Assembly (NCBI GenBank): GCA_964023275.1
Contig: OZ029927.1
Location: forward strand, 2,217,715-2,281,714
Length of the DNA stretch: 64,000 nt
DNA from: Norana najaformis
Taxonomy: Eukaryota; Annelida; Clitellata; Crassiclitellata; Hormogastridae
Reading direction: 5' to 3'
The notes under the pieces are model-generated. The model was not told where the DNA came from. It saw only the letters and a program-made list of their open reading frames with translations, and ran no database searches. This document shows, in pieces, positions 14,801-26,352 of the stretch; position 1 is the stretch's first letter; every line of letters begins with the position of its first letter. The position numbers and the translations under genes were made by a program.

Positions 14801-17800
14801 CAATATCTAACAATGCATTGCTTGAATAAGCGCAATATGTCTTACTTAAACAGCAATGAAAAGGAAAGGAAATAAGCCTTACAGAACATGTTCATGTGAT
14901 TTAATTGAACCTATTTCCTATATTTAGATATTTAGTGCTACATGTACACTGCAGTTCTTTGTACCATGTGTTAACTAATGCAGCTTATGTTATTTAATGT
15001 TATCTAGTGTTAAGTTACTAGCTTAGGGGATGTGACACCACTTAGATGGTGCAAATGTAGGATCATGGGCAAAGCAGTAGTGCATAAATGCGTCCACAGT
15101 GTACTCGTTTCCTCTTCAGTGGTGGTAAAATATAAGACCTTGATAGTTATATACAACTGTTTTGTAAGCTGAGCTCCTTCATGTATGATCAATAGCCATG
15201 TATTTCTCTTCTCTACCGTATCAGGCCACCTGTTTGTTTCTGTGTACTGAACTTCCACAATGCTCCATAGGACCTTTGCTGTTCAGTTGTTCAATCTGGC
15301 AAACTAAGCCACGGTGAGGGGCTGACAACGGCAAAGCTTCTGTGCTTGTCTTAGCTTTATCCCTCAGTCATTGCAAACCATTCCACTCTGTGGTGGTTTT
15401 GTGCTGTCTAGTAGGAAATGCTCAGGGTGAGTCAGTATAATTTGGTAGTGGCATAAGCTGGGAAGCAAACAGCAAGTCCTGTGATGCTCAGGACCTTGGG
15501 ATTCATCCATTGCCTGATCAAGGATGAAGAGCAGGTAATGAGCACCTCTCCTACATTCCAGTATGGGATGTAGGAGATGTACTTACTTACTTTAGGGCTA
15601 AATTACAATCTGAACATATCTGTACTGTTACTTTTATGATCTGTTCTTAATATACATCTGTGTGTGATGTTGACTGTTTCACACAAATTGATGAAGTTTA
15701 GTTTTACTTTGTGTTGTCATTTCTTTCGCAAGTTTTGCATTGCACCATATTACCCATTGTTGCAGCCTAGGTGCTGCCGGTTCTTGTTTTACTGAGTGAT
15801 TTTATTCACTGAACATTTATTGAAAGTTGTTGCCCTCTACACTTTCATTCAGCTCTTGTTTCTGCAGTGCATAACATTTTAATGAATTTACTGGTGTTGA
15901 CCTTATGTCTAGTTGCAGTGACACTTATTAAACTCACACTAGCCAACTGGACAAGAAGTTCAAGTGTTGTTCTCATGCGCTTCAGCTGACCAACATTACT
16001 GCGCATGAATTTATCTCCATTTGCTTTTGCTTTGATTGCATTACCATTGTTTAATTGTGTTTTAATGACCTGTTCACGTGTTCTGTGGAACTTTTGATTA
16101 ATCATAACTGACTTGGTGACTCGTGACAGGTGCTGAACAGCAAGACGTTGAACCAGGTGAAGATATATGCATGATTCTGTTTCGTCTGAGCACAGTGCAT
16201 GATGTTCTGTTGACGGAGCTTACTAGATCCGTTCAGCTTAGGTTAAGCGTGGTGTTCTCGGTTTTCTGTCCAATATGAATGCATGTCAGTGACCATCTGA
16301 GAGGTTCATGGTGACCATCTAGTTTCAGTTATAGGAAGTTATTGGTTTCAAATTCAATTTTTAAAATTTTTCAAAATTGGAATATTCTCAAAAGTACATT
16401 GTGTGCGTGTGTATTATTAGTTGAACTATACAAAAGTTTCTAAAGAATTTTTTAGTTTGCCTGAAGATCGACTGACATTGGTTCAAGTTTTTAATGATTC
16501 TTTTACTTTTTGTAATTTAAGTTGTATTTTCTAATGATTTTTACAACGAATTACTAAATTAGTTTCTTCTAAATTATTCCCATCAAAATTAAGTAGACCC
16601 ATATGTTAAAAATGGTAGATGGTCATCTAGTGTGGTCATCTTATGAAATGGTTTTCTACTTGCTCTGTCACTGTTAAGGTCTTTAAATGGTTTTAGCAGG
16701 TAACTAATGTGATTACTAACACTTTTTGATGAATTTAATGTTAAATTAACAGTAGCATTTTATGAGATACAGTAGAAGCTAAGCATGTTAATGTCTTTAT
16801 GGTACTTGTAGGTGCTTAGTAGACTGAAATGCATGTCGCTATTTACATTCTGGGGAAATATGGTGTTGTGTTATGTGGTTTCATGCTGGTCTACGTGTTT
16901 AAATGTGTTTCTCTGACTTGGTCGCTAGAAATTGTTCTTTCTTGGAATTACTGTTTCTCTTATTTTGTTTCATGAAATCATTGTTTCTCGGAATTACTGA
17001 TGCACAGTTTTGTAATGTAATGTAGTGTTAAACTCTCTAGCACCATAACCAGAGCCAGGCATACTGGAGTACTCAGTACAAGGTCTTTTCAGTGCTTTCA
17101 AGAGGTTCCTGAAGAGATAATATGCAGAATTTGCAGATTCATGTTTTTTTTGAAAGTGACATTTAAGAATGTATGCATGTATATGTGTATTTGAACAATA
17201 TTTGTATAGCACATTTTAAGAACCAAACAAAGGCGCTGAAAGATAGATGAGATGCTGGTAGGCTGCAATTCTTACAACTGCTTTACAGCAGAATAATGCC
17301 TGATTAATTCTGAATGTGTAACTGAATACCTCAGAGTAGATATCTTGGAGGAATGCTTTACAAATATAAATGAATGAATAAAAAGCCAGGAATGTTGGTG
17401 GATGCAGTACGAAGGTAATAATGACTAATCTGGCTGATTGGTCATTCAGTACATTTATTTTGCATTTTAGTTACTAGAAAAGATGATTGCTGATGCAAGA
17501 CTGAATCTGTTAGAGCCTGAGGCCATGAACCCCTACCACTTTGCTTTGTAGTTGCAAATAACTGTTGTCAGAATGCTAAGGTGACCCACTTATTTACTTG
17601 TCTGTATGGGAAATTCTTCAGAAATGTTAAGAGTTTTCTAGAGACTGAAGGATCTTTTAGCTCGTGCCCTAACATGACCACAGCTTTTCAACAACAGGAC
17701 GCCTTTCTTAACAGCCAAATGTGTGTTGCTACTCATTTACCCGCCCCAAAGGTTTGGCTCTGATGGCTTGGTATTCCATCATCAAAACACTCACTGTTGT

Positions 17801-20800
17801 GTAAGATCACTGCTTGCATAGCATCATCTTCACTTGGTGACTTGGAATTTTTGAAGCCATGGACAGTGAAGTTAACCAGTGTGAATGTGCCATGCCTTAG
17901 ATTCACATTTCTGTGTGATGTTGCATGTGTTATAGATTTTCAATGTGTTACAGTACGGTGGCTTAACAAATGGAAGTGTTATGACAAATGGTTGTAATTG
18001 ACTTAAGAATTACGCAACTCAGCATCTGTGTATATCACCATTTGAATGAAGTATCGAACGAAGAGATAGAAGCCTCTGTCTGGTGCTTTTCCCTCAATCT
18101 TAAGTGATCTTTATTGAGGTCTTAAGAGTCTATCCTCTTTGGAATCTTGCTTTTGTTAAAAGGCAAATATCACTTTTGCAGTTCTTTTTAGAAATGTGAG
18201 CTTAATTGTGTTTGGCTTTGCATGTTTGTTTTTGCTTTCGACAGTATTTCTGTAGTGCAGTAGATGATGGTTCATTGTCAATACCATTGCACTGAACCTT
18301 AAATGTTACTTTCATTTGCCAAATAAGGTTTTTGAACTCTTCGTAGTTTCTGTTGATGGCAGTTTCTGATGTTTCACTGGCTGGCTTTGTTTTTCCTCGC
18401 AGACAAGCAAGGCATCACAACACAACAGCTGGAAGAACTGGCACTGAAGGCTTATGAAAAGGTGTTCAGCAAGACAGGCTCCACTGGCATTCAGCAACTT
18501 CTGTGAGAAAGCCATTTTATCTTTGGACAAGCCAAGAGACAAACTGACAGATAAACAGACAGACAAACTGAGAGACAGACATATACTGATGGACATGTCC
18601 ACCAGTTTTCCTTGTAGCCATCCACCTGTCTTCCTTTTAGCCATTCATCTGTCTTCCTTTTAGCCATTCATCTGTCTTCCTTGTAGCCATCCACCTGTCT
18701 TCCTTTTAGCCATCCACCTGTTTTCCTTTTAGCCATCCATCTGAAGTGGTGGTCCCTCTAGCATGCTTTGAGTGAACATGGCTATCTGATTTTTATTTTG
18801 CAGGCAAGATTCTTATGAGGTGCTATGCAAATATGATGTTGTAGTTACAGATCATGTCTAGTGTACAAATCTTGACCAGCTGTCTCGGATTTTACCTCAG
18901 AGATCTCACTCTATGAATACTTGTGAATAAGCTCATTCATTTAGCTTAACTTTTATGAAGAAATGCAGTTTGAGTAGTTTGATGTAATAACCTAATCTGC
19001 CTGTATCTCTAGACAGTGCTGTGCTGATGCTGGAAAGACAGTGAAGCAGATTGCAGGATCAATGGAAAATGGAGAATACGACTTTGATGGAACCCCTGAA
19101 AAACAGGTACGTTAACAAAAGCCTTGTGCTTTGTTCTGTAGAAGTCATTAGATTAGATTTGATTGAAATGACAAACGTTATAAATCACTGTTACCTGGGA
19201 GTTACTGTCTGAAATGTTTGTTTTAATTCAGCCTAAAAATAAGGTAAATGAATACTATTAACTTTCATTTCTTAGGCTTTGAACGCCAAATGAACTGAAA
19301 CCCATATACCTGTATCACAAAGGCCTTATCACAAAGGCCGTCATCATAATCATCCTCATGTATGTATCTGTGTTTATGTGTGTATATGTTTTATGTATGT
19401 TATGTATGTTAGAGTATTGAACTGTAACTCTGTTCTTTGTGTTCAGCCTCTGGCACCAGTGTATATGAGGGCCAATGCCATTAAGGCAGAATTTGCGGAC
19501 ATTGAGAACTTACGAAGCGTCCTGGAAGCGAAAGAAGAAGCAATCAAGGAAATAAAGCGACTGCATAAAATCAAGGTACTTTGCTGCGTAATAAATCTGT
19601 GCTAAAGAATTGTTTAAATGGTTACATGGTCGCAGTTGTGGATTTTGTTATGCAAACTGTTACTGCAAATGCATTCGTGTGTGTCTAAGCAATACAAGTT
19701 CATGCTCAAAGTTTCCAGGTTATTAAAGTTACTATTAAAGGGTAAAGGGTAATTTTTGCATGTTGGCTATTAAGATAGAAACTAATAAATTTTACATAGG
19801 CACTAAAATCATAGTTTGTTTGCTGTTGACCTTGAAATGAATACATACAGATACAACACTACATTTTTAATATGCCATTTCTCCTATAATGACCAGCACC
19901 ACATTGCAAAAGAACTACCTTTCTTCTTAATCTGAATAGCCTGCACCTCAAATTCACATTGTTATGTGACTATGAACATTAGAAGTTTTAGCATAATAAA
20001 AATAATACTGATGCTTCCAGTTTGCAGTATGGATTACTTTAGCAAACAATTAGTTTAAACTTGGAAATGTTGGTTGTTGTAGATGGAGGAGTTGGGCGAG
20101 CAACAGGTGCGAATGGCTGTACTGGAAAAGAAGCTGGAGACAATAAACAAGGAAGCCGACGACCGTCTCGATAAACTGCAGCAGAAGCTGGATGATGCTA
20201 ACATGCTGCTCAAGAAGAAGGACAAGTATGTGGAGATATCTCACAGAACTTTCTGTTTTATTCTGCACGCACTTAAAATAATTCAGTTGTGCTGTGTATG
20301 TGTCTGTTGTAGTGCCTTATTAATCTGAGACCATCTGTAATGCCACTGATGTAACTGTAATGTTCCCCTTTCCTCTAGCTCTCCCCTCCTTTTCTAGTTC
20401 ACTCTGGGCTATGAAAACAATTGCCAAAATGTTCTCATGTTATTTGCCACACAGTGCCATGGTGAAGCTCCATATCCATAGTAGAACGTAGGGAGATGCT
20501 GATCTCTGTCTTCAACACTTGAGCTGGCACCAGCTCAGGGTCCTCGACATGGGACCAGTTCATTGTAGGACTTGCTGTTTACTTCCCAGGTTACACTGGT
20601 ACAAAACTTTACTGCCTGGTGACAGAGACACGTGTGAGCAAGCATTTTGCTAAGGGTCATTACACGGACACCACTAAGCAGGTGTTACAGACCTAGCATG
20701 TTACACACAATGCCACAGCTGAATCATGTATGCGTATGCCTATGTGTCTAAATGTGCTATAGAGATTTCCTACCTAAAGAAAACTTGAAGGAGACAACTC

Positions 20801-23800
20801 TGCTGTATATTTTCCTTTGAGCCGTTTAAAAAGGACAGCACGTTGTGTATGATTCCAGGGAACACGAAGATGCAATGGATGCACTTCAACAGGACATTGA
20901 ATCACTGGAGTCGGAGAAGACAGAACTCAAAGAGAAGATTAAAGCATTCTCAATGAAGTCAATGTTTGCTGGGATAACAAGAAGTGCTTCAGGTAGAAAG
21001 ATTGCACCATTGTATCTCTCTCTCTCTCTCTCTCTGTTTCTTTCTTTGTCTTATTGCTCTGATTCTTCATTGGCTTTGATGTCAGATTACTTTTCCAAAG
21101 TACTGGGTATCTTCCTGGTAGTCTTCTCAGCAGTTTTCAGTATTAATCAGTAGCGTATTTGAATGAAATGCAACTTCTCGAAAAATACTGAACAGTGGAT
21201 GCATGGGCTGTTTCTAATTGAATCTTCTGACTTCAGTAGCACCATTATAATAATGCACAAGGCATCAGCAAAGGCTTCAAGTGAAACTGTAGTCAAAAAT
21301 TAAAATTTGTTGGAGAAGCCCAATCAAAATCCGATAGGCCAGGGAAACCAGAAGTCAGTCTACAGTAGGTAAGCAAGTTGAAATAGGTGAGTTTCAACAG
21401 ATATGTTTAGCTGTGAATGACATTAAAGAACTGACAAACTCATCAAACTGGGCAGTAAGTTCTAAAGCTGTGAAACGTCCACTGAGAACATGCAAGAGCC
21501 TGGACACTGTGCTAATATGAGGCACAAAAAGGGTCAGTGTGTCTGCTGATCGAGTGCAGTTTATTTTGGTATGAGGGGTGAGCAAAGAGCAGAGGTAGGT
21601 TGGCATATTCAAATGTAATGCCTTGTGAACTGTAAGACAGATTTAAAACTGGATTAAACAGAGAGCAGGACCATAAAGTGTTCTTGATCGAGTGCATATA
21701 TTTATTGGTTCTAGGAGCGAGTGAAGAGCAGAATCAGGTCAGCTGATCTGATTGTAACAGCTTGTGAATTGTATGACAGATTTTGGTGTTTTGTCTGGAA
21801 TCAGTTGTTTGTTTCTGTGAGATTTGTTTGGTTTTCTGTTTCAGCTTCAAATGAAGTGGCAACTGGAGTGCCATCCACTGGTGGATCTTCCAAGGACTCA
21901 CCTATGCTGATGGAACAGGTTGGAACAATATCTTCTATGCTTTCTTCAGTATTTTTACTGTACAACTGCCCATGTAGTGCATCTGTGCAATAACAGGTTA
22001 AGTTGGCAATAAAATGACTTGGTGTTGTTTGTTGCCCAGCCTGAATCTTGAAGCAGAAGCTGTCACTTCATATCATTAACGTTAATTAACGTAATTTCAC
22101 GTCTCTGTGGAATAACGTGGAAATTGCTTAGACAGTCAGCTTGATTTTGACGTCGCACTGGTTGATGTCTCATGTTTTGGACACTGGTGCCATAGAATTT
22201 GCTCTTGGTTTACCATTATTATTTTAATACAGCTTGCATGTGAGGACCTTAGGCTGTATGAATGATGGCTTCCAGCTTGTTTTTGTAGAAATTGGTCTCT
22301 GCATTTGTTTATGACAATCCCTTATAGATATACTGTGAATGTTTTTTTCAAACTGCCTTGAAAGTTCCTAATTGGACTTTGATTACTTTTTATCTCTTGT
22401 AGATCGAATCTTTACGTGAAGCTCTGAAGTTTTCTTTGAGCGAAAACAGAAGGCTTAAAGGAGAAAAGATGAAGGTAAAATACACATTCATAGGCAACAG
22501 TATTTTAATAAAATATCAGCCAAAAAGAAGTGATGTAGTTTGCTTCGAGAGCGCATTCAGCTGTAAAGGTAAATAGATGATTTCGAAATCAGATGCCAAC
22601 TAAAGAAACAACTGAATCAAATTTGGTGATTCATGAAACTGACTCCAAATTGGCATTAATTAAACATCTGTTTTGTAAACTTTCTTGATCTCTGAAGCAC
22701 TGTATTATTGATGATTAACTGATTGGCTGATGAATTGATCTGCACTGGTTCACTGTGGAACTCTGTAGACTGTTCTGTGTTCCTCCTGTAGTGTAATTAT
22801 ATGATAATGAACTTTGGCACATGTCTCACAAATACTTCAAAGTGGGGGGGTCACTGGGGCACAGTAGCTGATTGGGTAGAGCCCTTGTCTTGTAACATGA
22901 AGAGTACAGGTTCGAGTCTTCCTTTGGAGGCTTAGAGTTACCGTATAGGGACCTTGAGCAGTCACTCACAATTGCTTTGTGCCTCAGATTCAGATTTACT
23001 GACCTTGTGCATGTAATAAATGCAAAAATAACGATAACAACAACAATAGTAATAAACGTATGGCTTTGCTGCTGTGGTCAGTTTTACTTAGCAGCAATCA
23101 TTGTTTGATTCCTGGTCATTATTTCATTGGCATTATAGAAGTTTTGTGATTGGATGTATTGTGATTCAACCTTTAAATTCGAGGTTGTTACTTTAAGTTA
23201 TTTATTTATTTGAAGACAGCCTTTGACTTTTACAGAAAACATTGGATGAACTGCCACCACTGACAATAACGAAGAAGAATCAAGAAATGGATGAGTCAAG
23301 TAAAGAGTTACTGAGGAAATTGCGTAAAGACTCTGAGGTCTTACTAAAGGTCTGTTGACTGGTTAATGAATTTCACTTACTGTTGACGTTTTTAGAATTT
23401 TTGGCCAGGTCTTACAGGAGTTTTTTTAATGAGAAGTGTCACATAATCGGTTTTACAGTGCTCTTGTTTCAGGCATTTTATTGTAAGTGTACATATTCAA
23501 AGTTATAATACATTTTGCTCTAGGATTATTTAGTTTCTCAGTTTCTGATTGGAAAGTTTGGGATCCGTATCTCAGCTGTATTATATTGGAATTATCTGAG
23601 AAGCAGGAGAGTAGATGATTTTGTTATTTGATACAACATTGCTAAAAAATGTGATAATGATTATTAATTGATAATTATTTGTATATGTCTATAAATTTTA
23701 CATATGTAGAGTCTTTTTGTCATATTCTTTGCTGCTACACTGGAAACTCATTATAATGGTATCTTCGCTCAGCTACCCGTGGTCTCTTGGTAGTCCCTCG

Positions 23801-26352
23801 CGTCCGCACTACAACTGCCCAGTCCAGGAGCTTTGCCTTTGTTGGCCCTTCCAGCTGGAACTGCCTTCTTCTTGAACTGCGGCTTCAGTTACTTATTCTC
23901 TCTCCTACCCAGTCTCGCAAACGCCTGAAATCCTTTTTGTTTGTTCAAGTCGGGAGCGCCACTGTTTCCTAAGTGGCGCTTTATAAATGTTCGTTTACAA
24001 TTTACAATTTGGCAGCCATATCAAGAACCGCTGTTTAACAGGGATTTGTTATAACAAGTTTATTTTCTGTGGATAAATTAATTTTGAGATACATGTCTTA
24101 ACTGTATTATAATCAGAATTAGTTTTATAACAAAGCATATTATGACAGGTCTCTGATGTACTTAACCTGGATTAGGCTGTTCAGTGCTCGTATTTGGAAA
24201 ACTGTTACAAAACTGAAGTAAGTTTATGCTGAAACTGAGGCTGTTTCGTTTGCTTTAGGAATTGCGAACTTTATGCACTTGTCCAAAACTCATAGATATC
24301 AGTAATCGGAAGCCAGGTAGGTTGTTTTGTTATCCTGGTTTCTATGCTGTATCTAGAATGATTGATACGTTTATTCTTTGAGTCGGTGAATTACGGTTCT
24401 CCGCTATGCAGAATTGTAGATGTTAGCTTCTGTGAGTCTGTAGCAATCACCATGGACTGACTGGTTCTGTCTGATTAGTGCCTTTAATATTTGTCAGCAT
24501 AATAATAATAATAATAATAATAATTTTATAATTTTTCTTCTGGATAAATTTTTTACTTCCTGAGGGATCATAAATACCTTGGGGCAAAAAAATAATAATC
24601 TAAGAGCTGATATAACACCACTGTAATAATGCTCAAGGCATCAGTCAATATCTCACCTAAGTTAAATCAGTGTTCAAGCCAAATTCCAGGTAAGTCTGGT
24701 CAAAAGCCCAGAGAAAAATTCAAGAAAACATGGAAACGGCCTATAGAGGAAACGAGTCCAAGATGACATGAGTGTTTAGTCAAGGTCTGAAGGCCAACAC
24801 AGACTGCAGAGTGATAATTTACCATAAGAGAGTTCCAGAGTTTAGGGCCAGAGGGAAGGCCTGCATCCTCGCTTACAAAAACACTTCTTCTGAGAAAATA
24901 TCAAAACTGGTATTAGGTTTTTCTTCGTTTAATATTTGTACACTCCCTCATGACTGGCTTTTGGCTATTTCTTGTGATTGGCTTGCAGCTTAAATGCTTT
25001 TTACTAAGAGGGATAATTTTTGTTCTGGTCTTTTGTATAATTTTTATATGCAATTTTGAGGGTATGCTTCATGTCTGTTTGTTTATATTGCTAGGAATCG
25101 TTCCACAAGGCAAAGCGAGTCCGTTCATACAGCTTGCTGACCAGAGTTCGCAGCTTGTGTCTGTCAAGCGCAGAGTCGATGAGGCAGGTTTTCCTCTTTG
25201 TTACAGTTCTGCTTCTGCTCTTCCTTAGAACTTGTGCTTAGAATGATGGAGCAGTGTCACTCTAACTGTGGGGGCTTGGAGTCGGCCTTAGGCAAATAGT
25301 TTAATTAGTGACCTTTGACCTATTTGGATGCTGCTTAGCTTCTTGTGGGATTGAGAATCTCTTCAAAGCAGGGCTTAAAGGGTAAAATAGTGTTACATTA
25401 CATTACAGAAGGAGTGAATGTCTAATAACAAAACATTTTATAGCACCTTTTAAGCACCTCTTAAGACCAATTCTTACATAGCTTTTGACTGATCTAAACA
25501 AATGCAACAGAGAATGTTTGTTGAGCCCATTTTGATATGTGGAAGAGAGGAACATGTATATCCCCCATGGGGCAGCAGAATGTAGTGATCAGTGCCCGGA
25601 CTGACTTGAAACTGAAGCACCCAGCTCTCTGATGTATGCCAGTGCCATGCTGACCAGTGCGGCATTTGAATCTTTTCCTCCTTGTTCTTGTTGGCTTGAA
25701 TATAATCATCACAACAGTTCATCTTACGGTTTGACTTAAGTTGGTCAGGTGGCAGTGTGATATTTCACTTGTCATATTTTATGGGCATGTCGTGGCATTT
25801 TAGTGCAACTTTACTGTCTGATTGGAAATTTTAGAAAGTGAAACTGTTCTTATGTTTATAGCTGCAAGTTCAGATTACTAATCTTCTGGCTGCAAACAGA
25901 CCTGGTGGGCAAGTTAGAACTGACTTCGGGTCTTTTCCGACTCCAGCCTTTGCCAAGGTAAGCAACTACTAAACAAATAGGTATATATAGATGAAATGTA
26001 TTAACCTAATTGTGGCTTGCCTTAAGTGTGCCATCGTTTGATGCCTTGTGTATTAGACGCTGGCACAGCAGAAGTTACTAATTATTAATAATAATAACAA
26101 CCACTCTCTTACTGTACTTTTGAGAGCTCTGAGCGGTTTTCCTTTATGACAACAGTATTTAATTTCTCTTGAGCACCAACACCATATACTACGGCAATTC
26201 TCGTTTTATAGCTTCTTCATGAAAAGTCCAAAGGTGAAAGCCAGTGCGTGGGCAGAATATCAATTCCGTGTCAGCCCGGAGAAGGTTGTGTGATCCCGCT
26301 GGAGGTGAACCTGCAGCAACTCAACGAAATACATCGTCATTTCCTTAAATGA
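273..26352 (+). CDS. DCTN1: Dynactin subunit 1 (p150Glued), 3' 29 exons
   Basis: Encodes the large dynactin arm subunit, which links cytoplasmic dynein to cargo and microtubules. Exons read from GT-AG sites and frame: 273-470, 1409-1480, 2129-2236, 2912-3011, 3897-3975, 4983-5142, 5780-5884, 6046-6237, 6909-7019, 7358-7457, 7779-7864, 9251-9378, 10074-10188, 10789-10974, 11674-11757, 12715-12777, 13474-13576, 18403-18502, 19013-19106, 19447-19575, 20083-20225, 20859-20992, 21845-21918, 22403-22474, 23236-23349, 24259-24316, 25095-25187, 25869-25957, 26212-26352. They total 3,231 nt (1,076 aa plus stop) with compatible phases throughout. Order and spacing follow human p150Glued from the first coiled coil to the C-terminus; recognisable pieces include '[10 protein letters not shown]', '[16 protein letters not shown]' and 'QLDET'. 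The CAP-Gly and basic N-terminus lie upstream of position 1. The acceptor at 25869 was chosen over the tatag at 25860-25861 because only it keeps the frame. Confidence 0.96.
555..945 (-). mobile_element. L2-type LINE fragment (RT C-terminal region)
   Basis: On the - strand, codons read '[18 protein letters not shown]', then '[18 protein letters not shown]' and 'GRRLLRSAV'. The same phrases occur in the longer L2 copy at 39190-39420. The reading frame decays past about 600. It lies in a DCTN1 intron, antisense to the gene. A second, internally deleted piece of the same tract lies at about 950-1085. Confidence 0.8.
4019..4642 (+). mobile_element. 5'-truncated RTE-like LINE with target-site duplication
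   Basis: An open frame of about 200 codons starts at the truncation point (about 4030) and runs to TGA at 4631-4633. It holds the RT C-terminal signatures '[17 protein letters not shown]', 'YACEAWTI', '[10 protein letters not shown]' and '[14 protein letters not shown]'. These are typical of RTE-like non-LTR reverse transcriptases. The element ends in a short (ATG/GAT)n repeat, as RTE elements often do. The 9-bp phrase TGTATTGTG flanks it at 4010-4018 and 4643-4651, a likely target-site duplication. It sits in the DCTN1 intron between 3975 and 4983 in sense orientation. The frame has no stops, so the insertion is probably recent. Confidence 0.85.
6430..6605 (+). mobile_element. SINE-like 3' piece ending in (TAA)n
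   Basis: It contains 'gcctcagagtcacatttctg' and ends near 6605 with ataataataat. Similar phrases occur near 17890 and 34985-35060, and in the full SINE at 22848-23056. No clear A or B box remains here. Confidence 0.45.
6909..13576 (+). CDS. DCTN1: DCTN1 exons 9-17: intercoiled domain
   Basis: Nine exons encode the globular region between the two coiled coils. Landmarks are '[13 protein letters not shown]' (6909-7019), '[12 protein letters not shown]' (7358-7457), '[15 protein letters not shown]' (7779-7864), '[16 protein letters not shown]' (9251-9378) and '[13 protein letters not shown]' (11674-11757), each aligning in order with vertebrate p150Glued. This region anchors the shoulder/arm of dynactin in the known structure. 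It is more divergent than CC1 but without insertions. The exon at 12715-12777 is short (21 codons) and corresponds to the variable 'RRMPG' stretch in human. Confidence 0.93.
8130..8465 (+). mobile_element. Non-LTR retrotransposon 3' scrap with its tail
   Basis: The frame reads '[16 protein letters not shown]' and '[17 protein letters not shown]' before TAG at 8371-8373. I recognise this as the C-terminal end common to many invertebrate reverse-transcriptase ORFs. The following 60 bases ('ctgagggattatacctacct' and an A/T-rich end with ataataat) recur at 24537-24600. It is 5'-truncated and lies in a DCTN1 intron. Confidence 0.6.
8575..8830 (-). mobile_element. L2-type LINE 3' fragment
   Basis: The - strand reads '[20 protein letters not shown]' and '[10 protein letters not shown]', the same ending as the copy at 39420-39610. 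It is followed by the 3' tail 'gcggcgctttacaaatt'. The copy is 5'-truncated. A further tail-only piece lies at about 8885-8945. Confidence 0.8.
11781..11868 (+). repeat. (TGTA/TATG)n microsatellite
   Basis: Runs of gtatatgtatgt change into pure tatg tetranucleotides just inside the DCTN1 intron, about 25 bases after the donor at 11757. Any apparent coding here is repeat translation. Confidence 0.9.
15455..15595 (+). repeat. Dispersed repeat family A
   Basis: The phrase 'gggattcatccattgcctga' and the following 'gagcacctctcctacattcc' recur with changes at 53195-53330 (+). A reverse-orientation relative lies at about 20465-20605. No coding is seen. It is probably a SINE or the 3' end of a LINE. 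Confidence 0.5.
16130..16156 (+). other. Candidate 27-nt cassette microexon of DCTN1
   Basis: It is flanked by gtgacag on the left and gtgaag on the right. Its length is divisible by three, and in the phase-1 frame of the surrounding intron it would add the nine residues GAEQQDVEP without a stop. The protein without it aligns to human p150Glued without a gap, so it would be an optional insertion. The upstream pyrimidine tract is weak, so chance is quite possible. Confidence 0.3.
18403..26352 (+). CDS. DCTN1: DCTN1 exons 18-29: second coiled coil and C-terminus
   Basis: Twelve exons encode the end of the intercoiled domain ('[13 protein letters not shown]'), the second coiled coil (19447-20992, with '[15 protein letters not shown]' and '[15 protein letters not shown]'), a low-complexity S/G/P linker (21845-21918) and the C-terminal tail. 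The tail ends '[13 protein letters not shown]' before TGA at 26350-26352, matching the vertebrate ending 'LTQEQLHQLHSRLIS' in position and character. The linker is the family's least conserved part and is much shorter here than in human. Confidence 0.93.
18604..18748 (+). repeat. Short minisatellite, about 23-bp unit, six copies
   Basis: The unit resembles 'ttttagccatccacctgtct' plus a few bases. It lies 100 bases downstream of the DCTN1 donor at 18502. Variants alternate cattcat and catccac. Confidence 0.8.
20465..20610 (-). repeat. Dispersed repeat family A, reverse copy
   Basis: Read on the - strand it carries 'aagtcctacaatgaactggt' and a later 'tctccctacgttctactatg', a diverged version of the 15455 copy. 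It lies in the DCTN1 intron between 20225 and 20859. Confidence 0.4.
21548..21800 (+). repeat. Two diverged tandem copies, about 140-bp unit
   Basis: Both copies start with 'gatcgagtgca' (21548 and 21688), share 'gagcagaa/gagcagag' and end in 'gtatgacagatttt/gtaagacagattta'. This intronic repeat lies just upstream of the exon at 21845. Confidence 0.7.
22848..23056 (+). mobile_element. tRNA-derived SINE, family 1
   Basis: A pol III A-box-like stretch (tagctgattgggtagag, 22865-22881) and B box (ggttcgagtct, 22909-22919) are spaced as in a tRNA. A body with 'agggaccttgagcagt' and a tail of short A/T-rich repeats follow. Relatives are at 53668-53866 (+) and 40105-40312 (-). It lies in a DCTN1 intron. 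Confidence 0.85.
23765..24010 (+). mobile_element. L2-type LINE 3' fragment with tail
   Basis: The frame reads '[20 protein letters not shown]' and ends in TAA at 23970-23972. The tail 'aagtggcgctttataaatg' follows, then repeats of ttacaatt. It matches the end of the 38118 copy. It is 5'-truncated and intronic. Confidence 0.85.
24530..24850 (+). repeat. Retrotransposon-tail pieces, two families
   Basis: Positions 24537-24600 repeat the 3' tail seen at 8400-8465 ('ctgagggatcataaatacct'). Positions 24605-24850 start with 'ataatgctcaaggcatcagt', shared with 21235-21370, 11510-11590 and 5330-5460. No coding frame of use remains. Confidence 0.55.

Larger units (their letters stand above)
13577..18402 (+). 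other. Largest DCTN1 intron (4.8 kb)
   Basis: It lies between the phase-1 donor after 13576 and the acceptor before 18403. It is AT-rich, with one copy of a dispersed repeat (about 15455-15595), a short L2-tail-like piece near 17190-17250 and a 3' SINE-like piece near 17880-17940. No conserved long coding stretch is seen. A possible 27-nt cassette exon sits at 16130-16156. Confidence 0.7.

Noticed and set aside
22865-22919. Functional tRNA gene
   Set aside because: A and B boxes are present but the stem pairings are not maintained and the sequence recurs as a SINE with a long body.
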